From: CAKTOF01 sp964523945
Lineage (GTDB): Bacteria; Bacillota; Clostridia; Oscillospirales; Oscillospiraceae
Direction of reading: 5' to 3'
DNA length: 6,296 nucleotides
NCBI GenBank assembly: GCA_964523945.1
Contig: CAZGBU010000111.1
Coordinates: 1 to 6,296, forward strand
The notes under the pieces were generated by a model. It was not told the origin of the DNA. It was given only the letters and a program-made list of their open reading frames with translations, and did no database searches. How positions within the stretch are numbered: position 1 is the stretch's first letter; each line of letters starts with the position of its first letter. Shown one piece after another: positions 1-6,224 of this stretch. The position numbers were made by a program, and so were the translations under genes.

Positions 1-291
1 AATGGCAGCTTCGGGGCGAACGACCCGGTTACCAGACAGCAGCTCGCCGCAATTCTGTACCGCTATGCACAATACAAGGGATGCGATGTCAGCATCGGCG
101 AGGAGACTGAGATCAGCGGATTTGCCGACTACGACGAGATCAGCAATTATGCCATTCCCGCCCTGCAGTGGGCCAACGGTGCCGGGATCATCCACGGCAC
201 CACCAGCACAACGCTCTCCCCAGGAAACAATTCGATGAGAGCGCAGATTGCAGTCATTCTGATGCGGTTTTGTGAAAACGTGTTGCAGTAA
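1..291 (+). CDS. SLH-domain surface protein, C-terminal fragment
   Basis: This is the last 96 residues of a protein that begins upstream of the window; the frame is open from base 1 and ends with TAA at 289-291. Two parts of S-layer homology repeats are visible. The first is the end of one repeat, with the typical segment FGANDPVTRQQLAAILYRYA. The second is a nearly complete repeat, running from GFADYDEISNYAIPALQWA through GIIHGTT and ending in MRAQIAVILMRF. SLH repeats usually come in threes and anchor exported proteins non-covalently to pyruvylated secondary cell-wall polymer, so the mature protein should sit on the cell surface. Repeats ending right at the C-terminus are a common arrangement. 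The functional part of the protein lies outside the window, so its activity is unknown. A perfect stem-loop follows seven bases after the stop. Confidence 0.9.
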   Translation, partial: NGSFGANDPVTRQQLAAILYRYAQYKGCDVSIGEETEISGFADYDEISNYAIPALQWANGAGIIHGTTSTTLSPGNNSMRAQIAVILMRFCENVLQ

Positions 292-297
292 TGAATC

Positions 298-329
298 GAA
301 TCGGGATGGAGATTTCTCCATCCCGATTC
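298..329 (+). terminator. Perfect stem-loop after the SLH gene, possible terminator
   Basis: Bases 298-311 pair without mismatch with 316-329 around a four-base loop (the pairing can extend to 312/315). It lies immediately after the SLH gene, where a transcript end is expected. It lacks the T-tract of a classic intrinsic terminator: the next bases are CGTCATAACA. It may instead protect a 3' end, or act together with the stronger terminator at 465-492. Confidence 0.5.
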
Positions 330-363
330 CGTCATAACAGGAAAATGTAAACCATCAGCACAA

Positions 364-459
364 GGCCGGCGTACTGGCCAAGCGGTGATGAAGCATCGGC
401 AGACTGCGGATTTGATCAGCATAAAGGCAAAACACAGGCTGCGAAGTCCAAGCCAACCA
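364..459 (+). other. tRNA-like non-coding stretch (possible tRNA remnant)
   Basis: No convincing protein gene lies here. On the plus strand, 375-386 reads TGGCCAAGCGGT, very like the D-arm of bacterial Cys, Gln or Ser tRNAs, and GCATCGG follows at 393-399. A seven-base CTGCGGA at 404-410 could form an anticodon-like loop but has only weak flanking pairs. A poor T-arm-like GGCTGCGAAGTCC is at 437-449, and GCCAACCA is at 452-459. A strong terminator follows at once. The acceptor and anticodon stems do not pair properly, so this is not a working tRNA as read. It could be a decayed tRNA, a small RNA, or chance. Confidence 0.2.
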
Positions 460-464
460 CACAG

Positions 465-492
465 AAAGGGCCGCCCTGGGCGGCCCTTTTTT
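465..492 (+). terminator. Intrinsic terminator, plus strand
   Basis: The GC-rich arm GGGCCGCC (468-475) pairs perfectly with GGCGGCCC (479-486), extended by AAA/TTT at 465-467 and 487-489. A run of six T (487-492) follows on the plus strand. This is a textbook intrinsic terminator for rightward transcription. It would end either the SLH transcript or a small RNA made from the preceding stretch. The opposite strand has only a short T run, so leftward termination would be weaker. Confidence 0.85.
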
Positions 493-520
493 CAGCGTTT
501 CCACATATCAAATTCCACAT

Positions 521-558
521 ACAAAAAGAAGCGGCGGCTGCCAACTAGCAGCCGCCGC
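521..558 (-). terminator. Intrinsic terminator of the solute-binding protein gene
   Basis: GCGGCGGCTGC at 531-541 pairs perfectly over 11 bp with 548-558 around a six-base loop. On the minus strand the hairpin is followed by TTCTTTTTGT (530-521). It begins 15 bases past the stop codon of the minus-strand gene, so that gene is probably transcribed alone. Confidence 0.88.
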
Positions 559-573
559 AGCGCGTTAACCAGT

Positions 574-2202
574 TCAGACGAGATCAATCCATCTCGCGCT
601 GAGGTAGGACGCCACAACCGCATCGCACGATGCGACTTTATCCTTATCCCAGGCAATGAACGTGCAGCGCTCGCAGATCGGGTAAACCATATAGTTGTCG
701 ATCAGCCAGTTCTGCATCCACTCGTAGTTCTCACGACGCACTTCCTCATCGACCGAGTACAGGCCGGCGTCATAGTGCTCGTTGAACTCGTCGTCATACT
801 GCGCAACCGCACGCAGGGTCGAAGCGCGCGAGAACACGTCGGAAATGCCCATGCACGCATCGCGGTAGGACGCGCCGCCCATGCCGACACGCAGCGCAAT
901 GTCGACTTCACCGGCCTGCATCATCGGGACAGCCGTACCCGGGTCATACGTCTCTACGTTGACCGTAATGCCGATCTGCGCCGCCTGCGCCTGGATAACC
1001 GTGGCCGCCAGATCCTGGCCCGTCGTCACGACGAGACGCAGCTCAAAGCCGTCCGGGTACGCCGAAGCCTCCAACAGCTCCCGTGCGCGCTCGATATTCT
1101 GCTCGGGGACGTTGCAGTCGATCTTGAACTGGATCCCCGTCGGCATCGGAGAGGTTGCCCCCTGGAACAGGACGCCATACATACCGGTCGCGATTTCGGA
1201 CGCGTTCAGGCAGAGGACAAACGCCTCGCGGACGTTCGGATCCTGCCAGTACTCGCAGTAATCGCACAGGAACAGGTTCAGGTTGTCAATCAGCGGGCGG
1301 TTCTCATACGCGAGCTGCGCATAGTCGTCCGGATTGTTCATGACGCGCTCGGCGTCAGACGCCTGCACGTTGACCGCGATGTCAATTTCGCCATTCTCCA
1401 GGTCGATGAACATGGTCGACGGCTCGGAGTAGTAGCGATAGGTCACGAATGTAACCTCGGGCAGCTCGCCCCAATACTCATCCTTGCGCTGGAACGAGCA
1501 GTATGCGCCGTCAACATTCTCCACGAGCGTATACGGGCCGGAACCGTTCGGGGCGCCCCACCAGTCGTCGCCGGTGGCGTTGGTGGCCCATTCTTCATCC
1601 CACATGTAATAGTTGATCAGCGCGTTCACGCCGGGACCGTAAACCTCGGAAAACTTGATGACCAGCGTGTAATCGCCGTCCGCATAGCTGTTTTCCAGGT
1701 CATATGCGGTCATGCCGGAGGCCTGAGAAGTCTCCGTCGCCCAGAAACGCAGCGAGTAGAGGCAGTCAGAAGCCGTGATCTGCTCGCCGTTGGTGCAGAA
1801 CACATCGTCGCGCAGCTGCAGCACGAGCGTCGTGTCATCCTCATACTCCCAGCTCGTGGCGATGCCGGGCAGCAGGTTGCCCTCGGGATCGGAGAAGACG
1901 AGGGTGTCGAAGACCATCGTCTCCCAGTGAGAGTACTGGTTGCCGGTCACGGCAAACGTATTCGGTGCGATGATGTCGCCGATGACGAGAGTCGTGTCTT
2001 TCTCGCCTTCGCCATCGGTCCCATCCGGCTGTTCGCTCTCCTGGCCGCCGGACTCGCCAGGCTGCTCGCCATTCTGCGATGTGCCCGGATCCGTCGTATC
2101 GCCCGGATCGGTCGTCTCACCGTCGTCCGAAGAGCAGGCAACGATCGCGAACGCCATGCACAGAACAAGAACCAGGGCAAGGAGTCGTTTCACTGTTTTC
2201 AT
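574..2202 (-). CDS. ABC transporter solute-binding lipoprotein, family 5 (peptide/nickel/opine type)
   Basis: This 542-residue protein should capture a small solute, often an oligopeptide, outside the membrane and deliver it to an ABC permease. Residues 1-22 form a signal peptide (KR, then a hydrophobic run) ending in a lipobox, AIVAC, with Cys23 as the lipidation site. Residues 24-69 are an acidic low-complexity tether with TTDPG repeats. The rest matches SBP_bac_5 (DppA/OppA) landmarks: GIATSWEYEDD, LQLRDDVF then NGEQITASDC, GSGPYTLVEN, DPNVREAF, ERARELLEASAYPDGFEL and IQAQAAQIGITVNVE. Length fits the family. The start is supported by AAAGGGG about nine bases upstream on the minus strand. 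The mature chain has 11 cysteines besides Cys23, including two CxxC pairs (313-316 and 510-513), which is odd for this family. Its own promoter and terminator, with no permease genes nearby, suggest it is an orphan. The ligand cannot be told from the sequence. Confidence 0.95.
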   Translation of the reverse strand: MKTVKRLLALVLVLCMAFAIVACSSDDGETTDPGDTTDPGTSQNGEQPGESGGQESEQPDGTDGEGEKDTTLVIGDIIAPNTFAVTGNQYSHWETMVFDTLVFSDPEGNLLPGIATSWEYEDDTTLVLQLRDDVFCTNGEQITASDCLYSLRFWATETSQASGMTAYDLENSYADGDYTLVIKFSEVYGPGVNALINYYMWDEEWATNATGDDWWGAPNGSGPYTLVENVDGAYCSFQRKDEYWGELPEVTFVTYRYYSEPSTMFIDLENGEIDIAVNVQASDAERVMNNPDDYAQLAYENRPLIDNLNLFLCDYCEYWQDPNVREAFVLCLNASEIATGMYGVLFQGATSPMPTGIQFKIDCNVPEQNIERARELLEASAYPDGFELRLVVTTGQDLAATVIQAQAAQIGITVNVETYDPGTAVPMMQAGEVDIALRVGMGGASYRDACMGISDVFSRASTLRAVAQYDDEFNEHYDAGLYSVDEEVRRENYEWMQNWLIDNYMVYPICERCTFIAWDKDKVASCDAVVASYLSARWIDLV

Positions 2203-2269
2203 GATGCTTTTCCCCTTTCATTTCTTGAGCCTCCAAATCGAGAACAGATCTGTGAGTAGGCTCGAAACC

Positions 2270-2298
2270 AGAATACGTTTCCTCGGCGATTTTGTCAA
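2270..2298 (-). promoter_or_regulatory. Sigma-A promoter of the solute-binding protein gene
   Basis: On the minus strand there is a perfect -35 box TTGACA (2298-2293), a 17-bp spacer, and a -10 box TATTCT (2275-2270, four of six matches). Transcription would start near 2262, giving a leader of about 60 bases before the ATG at 2202. Confidence 0.75.
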
Positions 2299-2313
2299 TT
2301 GCTCATACCTTTT

Positions 2314-2333
2314 TACATAAATTTTTGTATGTA
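2314..2333. repeat. AT-rich inverted repeat, candidate operator
   Basis: TACATA (2314-2319) and TATGTA (2328-2333) are perfect inverted arms separated by eight bases. The site lies 16 bases upstream of the -35 box of the leftward promoter, a plausible place for an activator or regulator. Short AT-rich palindromes also arise by chance, and no regulator gene is in the window. Confidence 0.3.
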
Positions 2334-2494
2334 TCATCCAAATACAAGAGGAGGAATTTGGTCATTATGATCGTAATTCGCAGCCAAAACGATCGCATCT
2401 TCCATGCAATACCACCAAAATTTTCATTCTCCCCGTCAAACTGTACAAACGGCAGTGCATTCCATTGTCAAAACGTCCGAATTTTGAAAACGGA

Positions 2495-2523
2495 TGGACT
2501 TCCGGCGGCGTGCCATTTATAAT
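2495..2523 (+). promoter_or_regulatory. Sigma-A promoter of the FAD oxidoreductase gene
   Basis: A -35 box TGGACT (2495-2500, four of six matches) and a perfect -10 box TATAAT (2518-2523) are separated by exactly 17 bp. The start of transcription would be near 2530, leaving a leader of about 30 bases. It also argues against the longer open frame starting at 2494, which would lie across the promoter. Confidence 0.72.
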
Positions 2524-2559
2524 AATACAAACAAATGCAACAGGGAGGCTTGGGGAAGC

Positions 2560-4182
2560 ATGTCTACTGAAAAAACCGCACAGCCGGCCATGCCGGGGCG
2601 CGGCAACCCGTTCGAAAAATACCGCCGGCCGCTGCCGGAACTGCCGGAGTTTGACCATTTCGATGAAGAATACGCCGCAGACATTGTCATTATCGGCGGC
2701 GGACACGGCGGTACCCAGTGCGCACTGGCCGCGGCCGAGGGCGGCGCATCCGTGATCGTCGTCGAGGCCAAGCAGGCCGATCGCTTTACCTACGTCGGCG
2801 AGCAGATCGGCACATTTAACGCGCAGTTTCTGATTGACAAAGGCTTCGGACCTTATGATCTCAATGAGATTGTCGATGAGATCTGCCGCCAGAGTTCGTA
2901 TATGGCCAACCGCACACTGATCAATCTATACGTCAAAAATTCCGGAGAGATGCTCGACCACATGGTGAGTCTCGTTCCGGAAGGAAGCACAATTCTCGAC
3001 GATGACCAGTGCAATGTCCACGAGGCCTACGGCAAGCCGCACTATCCCATCGTCGTCGGCGGATGCAAGAGCTGGGCCGGCACGCTGCAGTTCCGCGGCG
3101 GCATTCGCGACCACGAGCTGCCGCCGCGCCCGGGTGAGCACTACCACAATTCCTCCCGCCTGCCGGAATTTGAGATGTTTGCCGTCCACCGCAGCCAGGC
3201 ACTCGGCGCCCAGTGGTGCTTTGGCGTTCGTGCGCAGCGGCTGATTGCAGAAAACGGCCGCGTGACCGGCGCTTATGGCAAGCGCAGCGCCGACGGCACG
3301 ATCATCCGTTTTCGTGCGCGCAAGGCCGTCGTGCTGGCGACGGGCCTGCCCGGCAACGGCGTCGACCTCGGTCGGGATGTGGGCGGCTTGGTTGAGCCGG
3401 ATGTTCATGTCACAACCGCGTTTATGACGCCGGCACACTGCTTTGGCAACTCTTCGTTTCTGATGCTCAACTGCCGCGGCGAGCGCTTCTGCAACGAGTC
3501 GATTCCCTACGGTCTGTGGCAGGGCGTGATGATGCAGCCGCCCGGCATCGTTTCGGCCGTCACCGACCGGAAGTACATGCAGCAGCTGCGTACAAACGGG
3601 CTGCAGCACGGTAACCCTGACTTTGGCGTACCGGCGTATTCCGAGCAGTTTATCGAAGACATGGAGGAAGTCCCAAAGCACGGTGCGGAGGGCTACTGCG
3701 TGCGTGATCTCGCATTCACAAACCGCGGGCGGATGGATCGTCTCTACGCCGCTGATACGCTCGAGCAGCTTGCCGATTACATCGGTTATTCCGGCACAGC
3801 CAAGCAGACCTGGCTTGCCTCGATCGCGCGTTACAACGAAATCTGCCGCGTTGGTGTAGACGACGACTTTCAGAAAGATCCGAAAACGCTCCTTCCAATT
3901 GATGAGCCGCCGTATTATGCCGCCGTCTCAGAGAAGCCGCGCTATGAAAACCAGACTGCACATCCGAGCCAGCCGATCCCGGGGCTGTACACCAACACGA
4001 AGATGAACGTCGTCGACCGCGACTTCCTGGAGATCCCGGGGCTGTACGCCGCCGGCGACTGCCTCGGCGGCCGCTATGGCATCTACTACTACACGCCGTG
4101 CGGCGGCAACTTTATCGGCACGTCGATGACACTTGGCCGCGTGCTCGGCAAACAGCTCGCAGCGGCGGAATCCGGGGCTTGA
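2560..4182 (+). CDS. FAD-dependent oxidoreductase, fumarate-reductase-like (FAD_binding_2) superfamily
   Basis: This 540-residue flavoprotein probably reduces or oxidises an organic substrate with bound FAD. There is no signal peptide, Tat motif, heme domain or FMN-binding domain, so it should be soluble in the cytoplasm. After a proline- and charge-rich leader (1-40), a Rossmann dinucleotide motif is clear: IIGGGHGG (44-51), with the ribose-binding acid Glu69 in VIVVEAK. A middle cap region contains RGERFCNE (306-313), the superfamily's usual RGxRFxNE. The C-terminal FAD motif is LYAAGDCLGG (495-504). The fumarate-reductase signatures HHTMGG and HGxNRLGGN are not present: the corresponding places read RYENQTAHP and RYGIYYYTPCGGN (505-517). 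The substrate is therefore probably not fumarate and is unknown. The start at 2560 is chosen because GGGAGG (2543-2548) precedes it and it lies just after a good promoter; an in-frame ATG at 2494 lies within that promoter. The stop codon overlaps the next promoter. Confidence 0.93.
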   Translation: MSTEKTAQPAMPGRGNPFEKYRRPLPELPEFDHFDEEYAADIVIIGGGHGGTQCALAAAEGGASVIVVEAKQADRFTYVGEQIGTFNAQFLIDKGFGPYDLNEIVDEICRQSSYMANRTLINLYVKNSGEMLDHMVSLVPEGSTILDDDQCNVHEAYGKPHYPIVVGGCKSWAGTLQFRGGIRDHELPPRPGEHYHNSSRLPEFEMFAVHRSQALGAQWCFGVRAQRLIAENGRVTGAYGKRSADGTIIRFRARKAVVLATGLPGNGVDLGRDVGGLVEPDVHVTTAFMTPAHCFGNSSFLMLNCRGERFCNESIPYGLWQGVMMQPPGIVSAVTDRKYMQQLRTNGLQHGNPDFGVPAYSEQFIEDMEEVPKHGAEGYCVRDLAFTNRGRMDRLYAADTLEQLADYIGYSGTAKQTWLASIARYNEICRVGVDDDFQKDPKTLLPIDEPPYYAAVSEKPRYENQTAHPSQPIPGLYTNTKMNVVDRDFLEIPGLYAAGDCLGGRYGIYYYTPCGGNFIGTSMTLGRVLGKQLAAAESGA

Positions 4183-4207
4183 CAAACCTTTCGCCGTCTG
4201 GTAGAAT
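4179..4207 (+). promoter_or_regulatory. Sigma-A promoter of the leuA T-box transcript
   Basis: A perfect -35 box TTGACA (4179-4184) overlaps the TGA stop codon of the oxidoreductase gene. A 17-bp spacer leads to TAGAAT (4202-4207, five of six matches). Transcription would start near 4214, just ahead of the T-box leader. Confidence 0.85.
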
Positions 4208-4213
4208 GCAACT

Positions 4214-4473
4214 AATCACATTGACAAAGACGATGACGGGAAAAAGGCAGCGCATACGCTTCCACAGAGAGCCGGCGGTTGGTGCAAGCCGGTGCAGCGC
4301 GCCCTGTCAACTGGTCCCCGAGTTGCCTGCCCGATAAGTAGGGCAGGACGCAGCGGCAGCGTTACTGGCCAAGGCCTTGCTGGAGGCTTGAGGGTCGGGT
4401 TTCCCGACTGAACCGGGTGGTACCGCGTTGGAATCCAACGCCCCGGAACGCATATCGCGTTCCGGGGCGTTTT
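4214..4473 (+). promoter_or_regulatory. T-box leader, probably leucine tRNA responsive
   Basis: This leader senses the charging state of a tRNA and controls leuA by attenuation. Stem I starts with a GATGA kink-turn element (4232-4236). Its distal end holds AGAGAG (4266-4271) and the hairpin CCGGC/GCCGG with the loop GGTTGGTGCAA. The 3' side of the specifier loop reads AACTGGT; CTG (4311-4313, Leu) fits best and matches the downstream gene. A stem-II-like hairpin CCTGCCC/GGGCAGG (4326-4332/4341-4347) and a stem III GTCGGG/CCCGAC (4394-4399/4403-4408) follow. The T-box core is AACCGGGTGGTACCGCG (4411-4427). The antiterminator pairs CCGGG (4413-4417) with CCCGG (4442-4446) and GCGTTGG (4425-4431) with CCAACGC (4435-4441), leaving TGGTACC as the bulge that binds the free CCA end. 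The T-box class is certain; the specifier assignment is inferred. Confidence 0.95.
4437..4473 (+). terminator. T-box attenuator terminator
   Basis: Bases 4437-4451 pair perfectly over 15 bp with 4457-4471 around the loop ATATC, and TTTT at 4470-4473 follows. The 5' arm shares bases 4437-4446 with the antiterminator, so the two structures exclude each other. It should form when leucine tRNA is charged and stop transcription before leuA. Confidence 0.93.
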
Positions 4474-4509
4474 CTCGTGCCGGAACGACATTCCGAAGGA
4501 GGCAGTTCC

Positions 4510-6213
4510 ATGAAACCGAAATTCGAAAAGTACACTCCCTATCCACACATCAAATTCCCAGAGCGCACCTGGCCTGATCAGGAGATCACCCATGCGCCGG
4601 TCTGGTGCTCGGTCGACATGCGCGACGGCAACCAGGCGCTGATCAACCCGATGAGCGTCGAACAAAAGGTGGAGATGTTCCACCTGCTCTGCGACATTGG
4701 CGTCAAAGAGATCGAGGTCGGCTTCCCGTCCGCGTCCGACACCGAATACGAACTGCTGCGCGAACTCATCGAGGGCGGTCACATCCCGGACGACGTCTGG
4801 ATCCAGGTGCTCGTACAGGCGCGGCCGCATCTGATCCAGAAGACATTTGAGGCAATCGATGGCTGCAAAAATGTTATTTTCCACTTCTATAACTCCACCT
4901 CCACGCTCCAGCGCAAGGTGGTGTTCCGTTCCGACGAGGCCGGCATCACCAAGATTGCAGTCGACGCAGCAAAGCTCATCCGCGAGCTGAGCCAGCCGTA
5001 CATCGATGCCGGCATGAACATCCGCTATGAGTACTCGCCCGAGAGCTTTATGGGTACTGAGCCGGACTACGCCATCGAGATCTGCCAGGCTGTGCTCGAC
5101 ATGCTCGGCGCAACACCGGACAACAAGGTCATCCTCAACCTGCCATCGACCGTTGAAAACATGGCGCCGAACTATTTCGCTGATATCATCGAGTACTTCT
5201 GCAAGAACCTGCCCGGCCGCGACAGTGCCATCATCAGCCTGCACCCGCACAATGACCGCGGCGAGGGTGTCGCAACCGCCGAGCTGGGCCTGCTGGCCGG
5301 CGCCGAGCGCGTTGAGGCCACGCTCTTCGGCAATGGCGAGCGGACCGGTAACGTCGATATGGTCACGCTCGCGCTGAATATGTGGACACAGGGCGTCGAC
5401 CCGGAGCTGGACTTCTCCGACATCAACCACATCAAAGAAGTCTATGAGCGCACCACGCACATGCACGTCCACGAACGACACCCCTACGCCGGCCTACTGG
5501 TGTTCACTGCGTTTTCCGGTTCGCACCAGGACGCAATCAACAAAGGCGTGCAGTATATGAAAGAGTCCGGCACCGAATACTGGGAAGTCCCCTACCTGCC
5601 GATTGATCCGGCTGACGTTGGTCGCGAATACGAGCCGATTATCCGCATCAACAGCCAATCCGGCAAGGGCGGTGCTGCATTCGTCATGTCAACCAACTAC
5701 GGTTACGATCTGCCCAAGGCCATGCATCCGGAATTCGGCGCCATCGTCCAGAAAGAGACTGACCGGCTCGGTACCGAGCTGCTGCCCAGCCAGATCTTCG
5801 CGCTGTTTGACAAGGAGTATCTGTCCGTCGACAAGACCTATGCACTCGCGCGCCACAGCTTCACAGAGGCCTCTACCCGCGGAGAGCCCAGCCATGTCAT
5901 TTTCGACGGCGCGCTGCTCTACAAAGGGCAGGAAATCGAACTGCATGGTGAGGGCAACGGCCCGATTGACTCGTTCTTCAATGCAATCCGCGAGCTGCCG
6001 ATCGGCGAGTTCCACTTTGTCGATTATGCCGAACACGCGATCTCCAAGGGTTCCGATGCGCAGGGCGTATGCTACATCCATCTCAAAACGCCCGATGGCA
6101 AGGATGCATTCGGCGTCGGCAAGAGCCACAACATCAACCGCGCCTCACTGCGTGCGATCCTGTGCGCAATCAACCGCGCCATCATCGCCAAGGACGGAAA
6201 AGCAGACAAATAA
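4510..6213 (+). CDS. leuA: 2-isopropylmalate synthase
   Basis: This 567-residue enzyme condenses acetyl-CoA with 2-oxoisovalerate to give 2-isopropylmalate, the first committed step of leucine synthesis in the cytoplasm. It belongs to the longer LeuA class also found in yeast and mycobacteria, and length fits. The N-terminal TIM barrel carries DMRDGNQAL (36-44), with the catalytic Arg-Asp pair and metal-binding Asp. HPHND (245-249) provides the two metal-ligand histidines, and GNGERTGN (274-281) is the usual glycine-rich signature. SGKGG (384-388) marks the linker region. The C-terminal part (about 430-567) is the LeuA dimer/regulatory domain, with GEGNGPID (480-487), which normally mediates leucine feedback inhibition. 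The start is fixed by AAGGAGG (4496-4502) seven bases before the ATG; an earlier in-frame ATG at 4417 lies inside the T-box core. It is controlled by the T-box upstream. Neighbouring leu genes are not in the window. Confidence 0.97.
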   Translation: MKPKFEKYTPYPHIKFPERTWPDQEITHAPVWCSVDMRDGNQALINPMSVEQKVEMFHLLCDIGVKEIEVGFPSASDTEYELLRELIEGGHIPDDVWIQVLVQARPHLIQKTFEAIDGCKNVIFHFYNSTSTLQRKVVFRSDEAGITKIAVDAAKLIRELSQPYIDAGMNIRYEYSPESFMGTEPDYAIEICQAVLDMLGATPDNKVILNLPSTVENMAPNYFADIIEYFCKNLPGRDSAIISLHPHNDRGEGVATAELGLLAGAERVEATLFGNGERTGNVDMVTLALNMWTQGVDPELDFSDINHIKEVYERTTHMHVHERHPYAGLLVFTAFSGSHQDAINKGVQYMKESGTEYWEVPYLPIDPADVGREYEPIIRINSQSGKGGAAFVMSTNYGYDLPKAMHPEFGAIVQKETDRLGTELLPSQIFALFDKEYLSVDKTYALARHSFTEASTRGEPSHVIFDGALLYKGQEIELHGEGNGPIDSFFNAIRELPIGEFHFVDYAEHAISKGSDAQGVCYIHLKTPDGKDAFGVGKSHNINRASLRAILCAINRAIIAKDGKADK

Positions 6214-6224
6214 TCCCGTTTCCC

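Larger units (their letters stand above)
2203..2559. other. Divergent intergenic control region
   Basis: These 357 bases separate the leftward solute-binding gene from the rightward oxidoreductase gene. They contain a sigma-A-type promoter for each, an AT-rich 6-8-6 inverted repeat at 2314-2333, and a weak 51-codon open frame (2367-2522, plus) behind a good GAGGAGG site. The stretch is visibly more AT-rich than the flanking genes, as expected of regulatory DNA. No terminator or known riboswitch was recognised. Confidence 0.75.

Noticed and set aside
147..422. 91-codon open frame on the minus strand
   Set aside because: It is antisense to the SLH repeats and crosses the 298-329 hairpin; no ribosome site or family match was seen.
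364..459. Functional tRNA gene
   Set aside because: The acceptor and anticodon stems do not pair well enough and the T-arm is poor; kept only as a tRNA-like remnant.
385..2259. 624-codon open frame on the plus strand, antisense to the solute-binding gene
   Set aside because: It mirrors the codons of a well-supported lipoprotein gene, crosses two terminators, and its translation is arginine- and valine-rich with no recognisable domain. It is a product of GC-rich third positions.
2494..2559. Earlier in-frame ATG adding 22 residues to the oxidoreductase
   Set aside because: It lies within the -35/-10 promoter at 2495-2523, so a transcript starting there would not include it; the ATG at 2560 has a good ribosome site.
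4221..4226. Second TTGACA after the leuA promoter
   Set aside because: No -10-like sequence lies at a 16-18 bp spacing, and it would start transcription inside T-box stem I.
4417..4509. Earlier in-frame ATG adding 31 residues to LeuA
   Set aside because: The added codons are the T-box core and terminator hairpin, which are clearly RNA structure; AAGGAGG precedes the ATG at 4510.
4216..5481. 421-codon open frame on the minus strand, antisense to leuA and the T-box
   Set aside because: It runs across the T-box and the clear LeuA coding region, has no family features, and is explained by biased codon use on the opposite strand.
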